From: Megalobrama amblycephala
Lineage: Eukaryota; Chordata; Actinopteri; Cypriniformes; Xenocyprididae
Assembly (NCBI RefSeq): GCF_018812025.1
Contig: NC_063045.1
Span: forward strand, 51,479,079-51,543,078
Direction: 5' to 3'
DNA length: 64,000 nt
Below are positions 44,646 to 57,630 of the stretch, piece by piece. The position numbers and the translations under genes are program-made. The notes below the pieces were generated by a model that saw nothing but the letters and a program-made list of their open reading frames with translations, did not search any database and was not told the DNA's origin. Each line of letters starts with the position of its first letter. Positions within the stretch are counted from its first letter, which is position 1.

Positions 44646-45591
44646 TTAAAGGGTTAGTTCACTCAAAAATGAAAATTATGTGTCCAAAAATAATAAAAAC
44701 TACGACTTTATTCAGCATTGTCTTCTCTTCCGGAATCCTTTCTATTGAATTGATTCCATTGAATCCTTTCATCTGTCGGCGTTGGTAATGCACTTTTACG
44801 TCGCCGTGGTTGTTTTTGGCGATTAGGACATCCGCGACATGCACACTTACGCACCATTTAAAAAAATATAGCAATACCAAAATACAAACAATGTAGAATA
44901 GCTTGAATACAGCGTGCGTCTCCCTCAGACTGTAAACGAAGCTTCTTCTTCTTGTTTTACGGTGGTTGGCATCCAGCGTTTTGGTGCATTACCGCCCCCT
45001 TCTTGTAAACGAAGCTCAGGCGCACCAGATAACACGTCAGCAGCGTCTTACATCAGCAGCGTCACTGCGGAGTCGTGAACGCGGATTGACAACAGACCCG
45101 GAAGAGAATACAATGCTGAATAAAGTCGTAGTTTTTGTTATTTTTGGACCAAAATGTATTTTCGATGCTTCAAAATGTTGCGGATGTCCTAATCGCCAAA
45201 AACAACCACAGCGACGTAAAAGTGCATTACCAACGCCAACAGATGAAAGGATTCAATGGAATCAATTCAATGGAAAGGATTCCGAAAGAGAATACAATGC
45301 TGAATAAAGTTGTAGTTTTTGTTATTTTTGGACCAAAATGTATTTTCGATGCTTCAAAAAATTCTAACTAACCCACTGATGTCACATGGACTACTTTAAT
45401 GATGTTTTTATTACCTTTCTGGACATGGACAGTATACCGTACATACATTTTCAATGGAGGGACAGAAAGCTCTCGGACTAAATCTAAAATATCTTAAACT
45501 GTGTTCCGAAGATGAACGGAGGTCTTACGGGTTTGGAACGACAGAGTCATTAATGACAGAATTTTCATTTTTGGGTGAACTAACCCTTTAA
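44646..45591. mobile_element. TTAA-flanked foldback MITE with internal repeats
   Basis: TTAA at 44646-44649 and 45588-45591. The ends are AGGGTTAGTTCACTCAAAAA and TTTTTGGGTGAACTAACCCT. Inside, a segment with CAATGCTGAATAAAGTCGTA and TTTTGTTATTTTTGGACCAA appears at about 45110 and again at about 45293, and inverted near 44690-44720. ORFs spanning these units (44659-44880, 44966-45307, 45135-45371) share peptide strings because of this repetition, not because of a gene. Confidence 0.85.
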
Positions 45592-48500
45592 TGTTGGACG
45601 CGGCAGATATGCATTTAACAGAAATTTCATGAGCATATTACTGTGAAATGAAAATGTTGTAAAAATTATGCCACAACAATCTACCTTTGAGAGGCAGAAA
45701 AATAAAGCTAAAACATGAGGGTTTTTTTGGGGGGGGATTAGGAAAGCAACAAACAAATGCAGCTAATGTATGTGTGTTTCAAAAGCTTAGCCTACTAAAT
45801 AAAGTATTTATATATGTACATATATGTATAATGCAGTAAGGGATGGTTTAATAAACAGGCCATCTAGACAAGAAGCCAGGGGCCTCAAATTTAAGCAAGT
45901 ATTGACCTTTTTGCGTTTTTTTATTTTTTATATGGTTAGATGATGGAAGAAAAAAACAAAAATGCTGGGGAGAAAAAAATGCAACTGTTACAGCCTGACA
46001 AGTAATACTCTTGATACTGGAAAAATCCCTGGAACAACCATGAACTTCCTTGTAGTATTGCTGATATACAAGTCCTACTATCGGGTTATTGGATAAGAAA
46101 GAGAATCACCGAACCACTGCTCTAGGGCATGTCAATATCGAAGTAGTGAGAAATTTTCTGATTAAAAAGAGAGGCAACTATATTTCTTGATAAGGAAGCT
46201 AAATATCAAACCTCAGTCAGGGTCAGTGTGCCAAATTGGAAAAAAAAATATTTCATTAATGATGATATTCCCATCGACAACGAATCTAAATGAATTATGT
46301 ATTTGCAGATGTCCAGACAATTTCTCTCCTTAAACCTATTGATCCTTTTATGTATGCCACTTTTTTGATCCTTGTTTCCACAACACAGTTTGAGCATCTG
46401 AAAACGTTGCAAGCAAGCGGCCACTTCAAGAAAACAATTGCAGATGAGTGTTAAAGGAAGCTGAAAAGTCACTTAGGGAACTAGTAGTAAACTTAGGGAA
46501 CACTCAGGGAGTTTAGCTTGGCCCTTCTAATTCTTCGTATGGTGCTTCCTATTTTGAACACGGCTTTGAGGGTCACCACAGCCACTGGAACTAATGCGTA
46601 GGGCCATTAAACTGTCTTCATCTGCGGCCAGAGACACAAGGTTGGACAGATTGATGCCAAGGCATTGTTTTGTGTCCCTATTCACCCCCACACAGCCACG
46701 CCAGCCAGAACCAATGTCTTTAGGGTTCAATTCAAACTTCCTGTCAGCGCTAGACTCATAAAACCAGAGCCGTATGTGCTTCTGGCTTCCTTTCTTGACC
46801 AATTAAAAAGCTGCCGTTCGCTCCACAAAGAGGAGGCGATAAAATCGTGCTATTTTAGGAGATGAGCTATGCTCTTGAATTTTAAAAAATATGTGCTTCT
46901 AATCAAAGGTGTCACTTTTTAAAGCATATTAAAATGTTTTAATTGAACATTTGTGGTGCAGCCAGTATTAATTCTTAAGTAAGATCTCAGTGGCGACAAC
47001 AAAAGAGTGCGGGAAATATACTGCCAAGCTGTTTTGTCTCCCGGCAAGAATCCAGTAAAGAGCGTGAATGTGCCGGGACAGAAATCAGACTGAGACATCA
47101 GAGCGTGCTCAGTAGGGGATGCGGCATTTATCTTCCTCCTTATTGACAGCCTCTCGACAGCACACTGTTTACACAGAGGAGACAGGGAGTAACTGTGCGA
47201 GCGAGCGAGCGTGCGAGAGGGAGACGCAGACTTCTCTGAGTCACACCTCTCATACACACACGCGCAAACATGCCTCTCTTCTGATCTGAGGAGCGACGAC
47301 AGTCCTGGAGACGCAAGACATCAAAATAAGCTGTCGCATATGAAGGAAAACCCTAAATGACACACTTTATGTGAAAAGTCACAGAGCTTTTGAAATGCTG
47401 CCAATCAAATGCTTATACAGTATAGGATGTAACGGCTACAGATCCCTGTATTTGCATTATGCAAATGTGTTAATCACAAATAAAAAAGAAACGTTGTGCT
47501 TAAAAGTCATTTTCCACTAAGGTTCATCTGTTTTAAAGGGTGTCATTACCGAATGAGTCAAAGGCCGGCAGTCGTTAAATGCATGTTTGGGGACAATCCG
47601 GGAAGAGCCGACAGCTGTTTGTGGCTGTTTAAAATGACTTCAAAAGAAGCCGAGCAAACATACGTCCTACTCGAGCTACAAATGCAACATAGACAAACAA
47701 CAAATACACAAGAGTCACACTCAGAAGAGATCAGGCACCTATACATGACAAAGTTGAAGAGTAACTCAATGCCTTTCTTTCAAAACCCTTATCAGGTGTG
47801 AGAAGGCTAAAGGAGACAGCCAGCGGCCCTCGCCACATACCTGCACTGGATTAAGTCAGAGCCGTGGGAAAAGAACGGGACAACACGTGACACTAAAGTC
47901 AACTACACCAAACTAATCCAGACTCACTTTTTGGATGGTTATGAGCCTGTTATAGAGAACGAAAGGGTTTTAGTTTGAGCAGATCTGCTCATGATACAAA
48001 AGAAGAGCACAGTATTGACAACACAACTGAGACAGGGCTATAGATCCAGTCAAATAAAAGCTTTGCGTGTCATTTCATCCCTTGTCTGATGGCTGTGCTG
48101 CCCTTGATTCAGTGGCAGATTTGGTCGGTGGTTATATTGGAGGACAGATCTCAGAGGCAATGTTTACTGCCCCATAAAACAGAGCTTCTGTTGGCCAGCA
48201 ATACCTAAGCATGATTCAATTCAAGCTATGCAAGATTGTGACTGCAGGATTTGCAACCAGGGTTCCTGAAGGTTGCCCAGTGGGTCCAAAAGAACACTTA
48301 TATAATATATACAAAAAATATGCTCTTAACTAATTTCTAACTACTGATCTACCCTTCATCCCTGAGTTTGAACTCTGAATGAGAGGTCCTTGAGATTTGA
48401 AAAACCCTAATACAGTGCATTAGTGAAAATGTGTTAATTAAGAGAAGTGTAGTTTTTCAATATTATGCTCTCTCTCTCTCTCTCTCTTTGAATTTAAGTG

Positions 48501-49002
48501 CTGCTCTGTCCTAAAGTAAGTGCATTTACTGTAAACTGGGTCAACTGGTCTGTTTCGACCATATGCTCAAGTATAATCACTATGTATTAAGGATAAACCT
48601 GTAAACCTATCTGTTTACACTAAAAAGTATTGTATATGTAAGTTATATTCGTCTTAAATGACATGAGACCCTGTGTAATTAAATAAAAATGTTTGTATTT
48701 ACTATTACTTAAGCTGAAGAATATCTCTTCAACCAATACATGTCGACATTTTGAATATTAGAAAAAAATTGCATGCTATAAAACTTCTGCTGCTATCTAT
48801 AAGTGCTGTCTCTGACTATGTAAAGGATGCGCATCATCACCATACAACCTAAAAAACATCGATATCTCAACAAAATACCACCACAAATAAGACAATATTT
48901 ACGTTCAGAAACACCAGAGAAGATGTCGACAACTAATTCACAATGTTTTGCGATTATAATCCTCATATAGCCATCTGTCGTGTTGTATTTTCTCCAGCTT
49001 AC
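45592..49002 (-). other. robo3 intron 1, proximal part
   Basis: No gene recognised. A short (TC)n lies near 48469-48489. ORFs at 46206-47257 and 47496-47801 have no family match. The exon 1 donor GTAAGC is at 48997-49002. Confidence 0.55.
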
Positions 49003-49066
49003 CTTGAGATAAGCAGATGAGGGCAAACGAAACGAGTAGCGCATCTAAAGTCCTGCGAAACTCCAT
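49003..49066 (-). CDS. robo3: robo3 exon 1: start codon and signal peptide
   Basis: ATG at 49064-49066 on the minus strand opens MEFRRTLDALLVSFALICLS, then Q and the first base of a split glycine codon. This is a typical signal peptide: two arginines, a hydrophobic core and a small-residue cleavage area. The donor G|GTAAGC leaves phase 1 and joins exon 2 to give QGSRPRLED, matching the GSR start of mature Robo proteins. The start context is good (G at -3 and G at +4) and an in-frame TAA lies 12 codons upstream. The exon was too short to appear as a long ORF and was found by looking for a phase-1 donor after a hydrophobic start. Alternative robo3 first exons are known in vertebrates, so others may exist. 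Confidence 0.85.
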
Positions 49067-49660
49067 CACCCTCAGATATAAAGTCCACTTCAGTCGCCTT
49101 TATCCGGACAAACAGTCAATAAAATCATCCAAAAAGCGCTACAATCCGGTTGAAGTGAGAGAAGACGCGTTTGAACAGGCGGTCACATTGAAGAACTTTA
49201 CAAACTAGACCCAAAAACACATAAAAACTGTGTAGGTTAATCTGAGCATCACAAATATTCCATATTCTCGTGCGCTTCCTATGTGCTCGCGCTGTGTGCT
49301 GCGCTCGAGCGCTGATCTGTACAGATAAAGAGTCAATGTAACGGACAGATAAGATGTGATGCTCACAGTCCGTCCCAGACGCTCTTACTTCCTCCAAGAT
49401 TCAATTCACGGGCAAAACATATTTCTTTTAGCGCTTTCCCTGTGTGTGGAAAAAGTATCCGTTCTTTAATAGCCCGTTCAGTCAGATTTCCATCTCAGCC
49501 GCTGCCCCGCAGTCTTCCCTTCGCTGTGAATGAACGGATTTACTACTCTCGCGTCTACGGGCGACTGTCTCGTGGCTCAAGCCCACCCCCCTGACTACCT
49601 TCAGCAGTTACCCACACTGGGGTAACTGCGCTCTTAAAGGGCCAGTAGCTCGATTTCCAA
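49067..49660 (-). promoter_or_regulatory. robo3: robo3 5' UTR and likely promoter region
   Basis: Sequence directly upstream of the start codon, more GC- and CpG-rich than the introns. No clear TATA box or start site can be fixed. A perfect 10-bp inverted repeat, GCAGTTACCC and GGGTAACTGC with a 6-bp spacer, lies at 49604-49629. A 90-codon frame at 49125-49397 opens with TTG, so it is not an evident upstream ORF. Confidence 0.5.
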
Positions 49661-49694
49661 AACCCTGCAGAGATCGCTGTAAATTCAAGCTTGA

Positions 49695-49965
49695 GGATCT
49701 GTGAGATAGTTCATCCAGTAATTAAAGTTGCCATTATTTATTCACCCTCATGTTGTTTCAAACCAGCATGATTTTTTTCTCACGCAGGACATAAGATGTT
49801 AGTCAGAACTGACAGCCTCAGTCACCATTTACTTTCACTGTATTGCCATTCCAAACAATGACAGTGACTTGAGACCATTGAGCCTAACATCACCTTCTGT
49901 GTTGAGAGTAAATAAATGAAGACAATATACATTTTTGGTTGAACACTTCCTTTAAAATCACCTTG
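49695..49965. mobile_element. old AAAGGGTTAGTTCACC-family MITE remnant
   Basis: GATAGTTCATCCAGTAATTA, TTCACCCTCATGTTGTTTCA and, at the far end, TTTTTGGTTGAACACTTCCTTT preserve the family's outline with much divergence. TTAA sites are not intact. Confidence 0.6.
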
Positions 49966-50028
49966 TGTGAGATGCTTTTAGTTGACGACACATTTTCTAA
50001 CAAACATATTTGTCAAAAAAACAGCTTT

Positions 50029-51150
50029 TTAAAGGAATAATTCTTTCAAAAATGAGAAATCTGTCATGTCCCTTGTGTCGTTCCATGTTATTTGCATCAA
50101 AAGGAGATATTTTGAAGCATGTTTACTCTGGTCCCTTCCATACAATGCACTGTGAACCCAAATAAGTTGGCAAAACTCAAAAAACTTGAGGCAATCAGAT
50201 TCCCTCAACATATTTAAGTTAAGAAATTCAAAGTTTAATAAAGCTTGAAATATATGAATACACTAATTCATACATTTACTTCAAATTTTCATGTAACCTC
50301 AACATGCTAATCTGCTAACATTAACAATAGCATGGTATAGTACTAGCTGAGTGCAGCAATATAAAGCATTTAACATACTACTCAAACCAAGCTGCATTCA
50401 CCATGATGGTAACTCTACAAAAACCCACATTAACAGAAAATCTTCTAAATTAGCCTAACAAAACATTAATCACTACTAAATCTTCCACTTAACATTAATC
50501 TTGCACAAAAACATTATATAACACTTAATTTTAGCATTTACTCTCCCTTTCCAGTGCCATGGACAAAGCATGCTGGGAAATAGAAATCCCAGCCCAGTTT
50601 CAGTTAAACTTAAGTTTGTCTAAATTAAAAGAAATAAGTTCATAAAACTAAAAACAATGAAACAGTTCAGTTTACTTAAAAAATATTAGTTCTTTGAACT
50701 TGAAGAGATTTTTGAGCTTCAAAACTGACAAAACAAAACCACCATAAAATTATTATAAAAACATTCTACAGTCTCTATTGCAAGTCTCTTAAAATATTAG
50801 ATATTTCAATAACTAAAATAAAAAAGTTATTCACTGAAAATCACAATGTTACACTGTAAACCCTAAAATGAACAATCTTCACACATCATATTTAAATAAA
50901 ATATATCCGAAAACGTATGTATATAGAGTCTTATATAGAGTATATAGAGTCTGTATATAGTATTTTTATAATCCCTTTATGGTGCATTTTGGAAAATGGC
51001 ATCCCTTCACACCCAATTGACTTTCATTGTATGGAAAAGAGTTGCCAGAACATTTTACATAATTGCTGTTTTTTGTTCTACAGAAAAAAGTAAGTCATAA
51101 CGTGGGGGTGATGGCAAAAAAAAAAAAATCTGGATAAACTATTCCTTTAA
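50029..51150. mobile_element. TTAA-flanked MITE, enlarged by internal insertions
   Basis: TTAA at 50029-50032 and 51147-51150. The ends are AGGAATAATTCTTTCAAAAA and, inverted, TGGATAAACTATTCCT. At 1.1 kb it is longer than sister copies; the middle includes repeated AAGTTCAAAG/CTTTGAACTT-like words and a TATATAGAGT mini-repeat near 50930-50960, suggesting an insertion. It is non-coding. Confidence 0.7.
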
Positions 51151-53023
51151 GAGCAACTAGTGATATATATATTGATATATAAAGGCCTGAGCTTAATCAC
51201 TTTTATTAAAATTAAGAGCCTATAGGTCAAGGTGCAAGAAAATATTGCATTTCATTTTAGTATTACATTTAAATTCTGGTCCGTCTCCAAAAAAGCAGCT
51301 CCTGAAGACTCTGGGCTCTAAGCAAATCATCAATCACAGAAATGCCATTGTTTCATGGGAATGACTAGATCAGAAGTGAAAAGCAATATCAGAGGTATAT
51401 CAGTGTGGTATGAGGTTCAGACAATGAGACACGACACAGAAGACCCTCTGTCTGCGGCAGGTAATGATGGCGGATGATACCGGTGGATTCAGCCCTGGCA
51501 AATAACAGCAATGAATCACTAAACAGGGAAAAGAGGGCTGTTTTGTATTCACCGCATTTCACGCTTTCCATCTCTGACATTTTCTCCACTATAATGAGAC
51601 TGTATTTGTTAAAATATTAACCAACAAATTGCATTTCATGTTAATTTCAAGTCTGAAAGCTCAACATGCAAGTTAGGGGTTGTATTTATCTTAATTTTCC
51701 TAATGTAATATATTCTCTTCCATTATGTTCACAGTGGAGGACAGTCGACGCCTGGAGTACACAGGGAGCTTCTGGAGCAGCTACCCTTCATATTGTCCTC
51801 ATGTATGATGCATGAGCAAGTTTAACTTAATTGCAAAAACTGATTAATTGAGCTTCAGTGTGTAATTGAATAAAACATGATTCCGTTTTCCCCTAAATAC
51901 ATTTCAACTCTCTTATGACTGATGCAGCATGCTCCGACTACCATAAAACATCAGCTGGATGCGTCAGGACGAGAGTGCAGTCTGTGAATTTAGCTGAATA
52001 ATCACATTAGTGTGAGAGTTATGGCGACATCACATCATCACGTCTTAATGATGCCATTAAGCAACAGTCGCAGGAGTACGCCAAGAGCGGGAGTTAGGAG
52101 AACATCGCTGCAGATGACAGATTATCATTGAATTTATAAAAGCTAACAATGAGTTGCTAAATCTTTCGCACGTTGAGGGCACAGACACTCTCCCGTTATG
52201 TTATTTAACATCTGCTTTATTCGTCAGAGAACTATATAATATTTTACGCAATGAAAAACACAAGGCTGTTAAATCAATTTCTTTGTTTCTTTTGTTAAAT
52301 TATCTGTTATTTTCTCTCAAAGAAGACAAATGGCAGTGAAAAGCATGCCTCAAGCAATCCCTTCACATGAGACTTCGACTAATTTACACACCCAATTGAA
52401 AGACACCATTATGTACACCCAATCCAGAGGCTTTATCAATAGAAATTAACTTAACCTTACAAAGAAGGTGATGGGAAAATCAGTTTGAAAAATTCTCAAT
52501 TAAGCTATGCAGAGATGAAAAAAACGCACCTTGGTGGCAACATATCAGACATCACATCAATGTTGACCAATCAGCATTGACAGCAGAAAACGTTCTGAAA
52601 ACGCTATAGCACTATAAGTAATTAGCCCATCCACCATAGAGCCGCTTGAGTCTGTGCCAGCAAAATGTGATTTATTACACTGATCAGCCGCACCATGAAC
52701 ACCTGACAACTCACACTGAACAAGGGCCAAGCCATCTGACACTGTGAATTTAAAGCTCAGCGCATCCCAAAGAACAAATGAACACACAAATGTGACATAT
52801 TTAAATGTTTAAAGGAAAATCAAAGGTTCAGTACAAGTTAAGCTCAATAGAAAGCATGAATATGTGAAGAAAAAAAATAATTTTAACTTGCACATTTTTT
52901 CCTTCAAAAAAAAAAAAAAATCTGGAGGCATTTAGGCATTTTCAATGGACAAGATTGGGGCCATTCTGTAAATTTTACAATACTGTCTGTTTCAAAAGCC
53001 ATGTGCTGACATGATTTTAGCGT
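51151..53023. other. upstream flank: no recognised feature
   Basis: AT-rich non-coding sequence with short unsupported ORFs (51389-51589, 52154-52339, 52557-52787). A poly(A) tract lies at about 52905-52920. Confidence 0.5.
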
Positions 53024-53086
53024 GAAAAAAAAAAAAATCGCTTACTAATCAATTCTGTGAGAAGTTTTATCCAACTCGTTGCTATG

Positions 53087-53130
<44 letters not shown>

Positions 53131-53226
53131 CTTTTTACAGTCATTTTAGGGTTTACAGTGTTACATTATCATGGCAACGAGTTAGATATAACTTCTCACA
53201 GAATGGATTAGTAAACGATTTTTTTA
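53024..53226. repeat. inverted-repeat MITE with (TA)n loop
   Basis: AAATCGCTTACTAATCAATT, then CTGTGAGAAGTTTTATCCAA and CTCGTTGC, is mirrored by GGCAACGAGTTAGATATAAC, then TTCTCACAGAATGGATTAGT and AAACGATTT. Arms are about 60 bp. The loop contains about 40 bp of (TA)n. Direct repeats of TTTTACAGTC-TTTTAGGG follow to about 53320. Confidence 0.75.
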
Positions 53227-56200
53227 TATACTATTTTATATAGTAAGCGATATAAATCATAGTTTTTACAGTCCTTTTAGGGTTTATATATATATATATG
53301 TGTGTGTGTGTAAACCCTAAAAGGGTTTATATACAGTATATATATAAAATAAAATGTCCTTTTATAAGTCTTAAATTTCTGTTTTTAAATCCTCAAAAAA
53401 TGTTCCCATTTACTTCCATTGTAAGTGCCTCACTTTTAACACAATTTTTGCTTCTATTTTTTAAGAAAACAAGGGACTCTTATATTATTATTATCATTAT
53501 TATTATGCCATAAATACTATCGATTTAGCTTAACATTTTAAATTTGGTATTAAATCCAGAATATTCCTTTAAAGGAAACCAAGACAGACAACATGAAAAG
53601 AAACCAAATGAATTTACAAGCAAAACAACCCAAATAAGCTATATGTCACATCCTGGTGACATTCACAAAGACCTAAACCACACATCGACTTGCTTTGTAC
53701 ATGTGTCCAGCATATCTGCTCTTGCCAAAATCCCCATAGCAAGATATCGACTGCCCATCACACTGTGATCGCCATGGAGACTGACAGAACGCTGAGACCA
53801 AATGACATTTAATGAGAAAAGCAATACACAGAGTCCTTATGTAACGGAAAAGCATCTGACTCCCCCACATGCCCAAAGCAGTGTTGCATATGACAGTTGA
53901 ACGTGAGGGAATGATGCCAAAAGACAAATGGAATGAAAAGAAAGTACATAAAGGCTTAAAAAGAAACAGAAGACCTAGCAAGAACGTGTTTATTTGCTGC
54001 CCTTTGATTGAGACCAATTTGCTTGATTAAACCGTGACCTGAGCCCAAAATCAAATCAACTTCAATCAACTACAGTACATTCTGTTTTGCCAGCCTAAAC
54101 CCTTCATTGGGAGAAATTTATGAAATTGATGCTTTCTCAGATGCACTGGGATCCCCGACAAAAAACTGTTAATTCTAACGCTGGCCCTTTAAGATGCACC
54201 GATTTTATTATAGATTAATTGATTAAGAGGGTGCGGCTGGAAAATGACAATATATCTCCTCATTGATCTGCTTTTGAATGAGATTGGCTGCTACTAATCA
54301 TCCCGGGGGACACGGGCGCACATTTAGATGCCCAATTTCCTGTTGCTCCCCAATGCATTAATATTCCACTTTCCCAACCTCTGCCTGCCTATCACTCTCT
54401 CTCTTTCTCTTTCTGTCTACCTCGCTCTCTCTCTGTCTTTGTCTTTGAGCCCCTCTGTTTGAGGCCCCCTTAATTGTAGCTCTGTGAAGCGAGAAGGTCC
54501 CTCTGTTCTACTCCACCATCCTGAAAGGGGACGAAATTGGTGTGTATCAGACAACCGTGCCCCTTCTGTTAGCGTCATATGTGCGGCACAACGCCACAGA
54601 CTCAGGGCGAAGTCTGACATTAACCCCTTGTATGTTAGAAGGTTTGGTTTTCAAAGGAAACAACTGGTTTCAAGAGCTAATTATCTAATATGACCACTCT
54701 TGGCACAGGAACTATGTAAGGTCGACTTGCACACACATGCCTCTTAACGATGGCTGCTAATTGGATAGCTTTGAGAAAAAGCTATTTTTTTTTAGTTAAA
54801 TGAGCTTATTCCTATTAAGGTGTGGTAACATTATTGAAATTTTGATGAAATTTAATGGGCAAGAAAGTTCTTTTGTCAATAGTGTAAGGATTTATGAAGC
54901 ACGCTGTGGTTTGCACAACACTAACGTGAAACCAGACTTCAATCGCCTCAATGGAAAGCATATTTACACTGTCTAATCATTCCCTATACCCTATATAGTG
55001 CACTATGTGCCATTCACCATGTAGAAACTAGTAAATATGTGAACAAGTGACTGATTTCAGATGCAGCTTCAGTGTCTATTTATAATGTAGAGGGCGGGAA
55101 TTTTGTCATTGTTTTGGAACACACCAGCTTATTCATAACCTTAAGGCTAACATTCATACTAAAAGCTAAAAAACTTTAATTCTGATTTCAGGGGGACTTT
55201 AAATAGCGTAACTGCCAGAGAATATCGTATTTTTGCACACTGGAACTTTCTGAATTGCTCGTAAACGACCTGAAAGTGAAAAAGCAGTGCTTTAAACAGC
55301 AAAACTTACATTGTATTAATTTTTCCAATCGGACTTCATTGAAAGCGTTGACAATGCTGAGTTGCACTTGAACCCATTGCGATGAAAGGGAAAATCTTTT
55401 CACCCACGCAAAATTACAAATCGCATGGATTCCTATTGAACTGACTGGATTTTGCCTGTAAAAATACATCGAACATTGATAAATGTGACGGCACCTTTAG
55501 TAATGGTTGACTATTACTTTTTTTTACTCTTGAGGAAGACCTGTGCAGGTTAGATAGTCATTTAGTCTAGAGATGGACTAGCTAATGATATGTTCCTCGT
55601 CCTCCTTTTCCCTTCAACTTGTGCTGGAAAATTGGAGCTCCCATCATTTTGTTTCCCTGGAGATGAAATGACTCTTCCAATTCCCACAGTCTGTAGCTGG
55701 ATCCAGGAGGGAGGTGACAGCAATTACGGTCCTCAACGGCCAGCAGCACTAAGGGAAATATGCCGTGACAAGTCTTTGGCTATAGCCGGGTCCGGAGAAG
55801 CCTGGTTTGACATTAGCTATCTCATCAGAGTGGCCATTTCTCTCTCTCAGGCGTCGAAATGACCTGTTTTCATGCCTACATGCATGTGTTTAAGTGGACT
55901 CACAATATGCATGTTTATATCTCTCATCACAGGCAATTCCATGCTGCTTGCGCCGGATAACGACATACAATAGACAAATGGCATTGAGCATCACCATCAC
56001 GGATTGGCTAAAGAAACGCTTTTAAATATGCAAAGGGTTACTCATTTGACTGCATTGCATATTGACTAAAATGCAAATTAGTGAAGCACAACATGGCTTC
56101 TGCTGTTTCGGTGTGGGAGGCGACACAGAGACAGTGAGGAATCAATGTTATCAACTCGCTGCTTATTGCACTTATGCAGGTGGGGATTAGTTGCTGATCT

Positions 56201-56580
56201 GGAGATCGGAATTCATATTCAACACCATGCTGATTAAATGTCAATGAGATTCAAACTGTTTTTTACAGTAAAAGTTAATGTGTTATGTATAGTTAACACA
56301 ACAAATTATAGCTAATGCAGCTTTAGATTGTTTCGATGAAAACCCTGCAATGATATTTAAATTCCAATATTAGTTAAATTACTATTATGAATGCATAATA
56401 TATTGTCGACATGTCAGTATGAGTTAATATTAGCAAGTCTTTAGCTCCAATAATAAAGCAGATAATACTTGTTTTAATCATAAACCACATTAAACTTTTA
56501 GATTTAAGCTTAAAATAAGGGAAATGCTATTGATATTGGAATAATTATTATTAGTTATTATTATTATATTAAATATTTAA
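53227..56580. other. upstream flank: no gene
   Basis: Microsatellites near 53285-53345 and (TTA)n near 53484-53504, then unique-looking sequence. ORFs at 53544-54017, 54417-54693 and 55188-55862 on both strands show no domain or splice-consistent neighbours. Confidence 0.5.
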
Positions 56581-57372
56581 TTAAAGGGTTAGTTCACCCA
56601 AAAATGAAAATTCTGTCATTTATTACTTACCCTCATGTCGTTCCACACCCGTAAGACCTTCGTTAATCTTCAGAACACAAATTAAGATATTTTAGTTGAA
56701 ATCCGATAGCTCCGTGAGGCCTCCATAGGGAGCAATGACACTTCCTCTCTCAAGATCCATAAAGGTACTAAAAACATATTTAAATCGGTTCATGTGAGTA
56801 CAGTGGTTCAATATTAATATTATAAAGCGACAAGAATGTTTTTGGAGCGCCAAAAAAAAACTAAATAACGACTTATTTAGTGATGGCCGATTTCAAAACA
56901 CTGCTTCAGGAAGCATCGGAGCAGAGATGAATCAGCGTGTCGAATCTGCTGTTCGTAGCGCCAAAGTCATGTGATTTCAGCTGTTGGCAGTTTGACACGC
57001 GATCTGAATCATGATTCGACTAATTAATTTGTGCTCCGATGCTTCCTGAAGCATTGTTTTGAAATCGGCCATCACTAAATAAGTCGTTATTTTGGTTTTT
57101 TGGCGCTCCAAAAATATTCTCGTCGCTTTATAATATTAATATTGAACCACTGTACTCACATGAACTGATTTAAATATGTTTTTAGACCTTTATGGATCTT
57201 GAGAGAGGAAGTGTCCATTGTTCCCTTTGGAGGCCTCACGGAGCTATCGAATTTCAACTAAAATATCTTAATTTGTGTTCTGAAGATGAACGAAGGTCTT
57301 ACGGGTGTGGAACGGCATGAGGGTAAGTAATAAATGACAGAATTTTAATTTTTGGGTGAACTATCCCTTTAA
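56581..57372. mobile_element. complete TTAA foldback MITE, ~375-bp arms
   Basis: TTAA at 56581-56584 and 57369-57372. The ends are AGGGTTAGTTCACCCAAAAA and its inverted counterpart. Nearly the whole element is a palindrome: GTCGTTCCACACCCGTAAGA, AGACCTTCGTTAATCTTCAG, GTGAGTACAGTGGTTCAATA and GATGGCCGATTTCAAAACA all reappear inverted in the right half, with only a short centre near 56960-57000. It has no coding capacity. This is the best reference copy of the family here. Confidence 0.92.
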
Positions 57373-57419
57373 TGGATAAAGATATTTTTACTGTAAAACA
57401 AGAATTACTGATCACTACA

Positions 57420-57421
<2 letters not shown>

Positions 57422-57504
<83 letters not shown>
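57422..57504. repeat. (TA)n microsatellite
   Basis: About 83 bp of pure TA, 50 bp past the foldback element. Confidence 0.97.
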
Positions 57505-57507
<3 letters not shown>

Positions 57508-57630
57508 CCTAATCAATTAAATATTCAATTTAAAGTAATTAAAGAATATTGTAATAGAAGCTGTATTTGAAAGTAGCAGTTATCTTTTTATTTATTGTAA
57601 AAAAAAAAATGCATCTATATATCTATACAG

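Noticed and set aside
44966..45371. Two ORFs with similar peptides, suggesting tandem genes
   Set aside because: The similarity arises from repeated segments inside a non-coding TTAA MITE.
49125..49397. 90-codon open frame upstream of robo3, possible uORF
   Set aside because: Its first codon is TTG, not ATG, and the peptide resembles nothing; it is probably untranslated leader.
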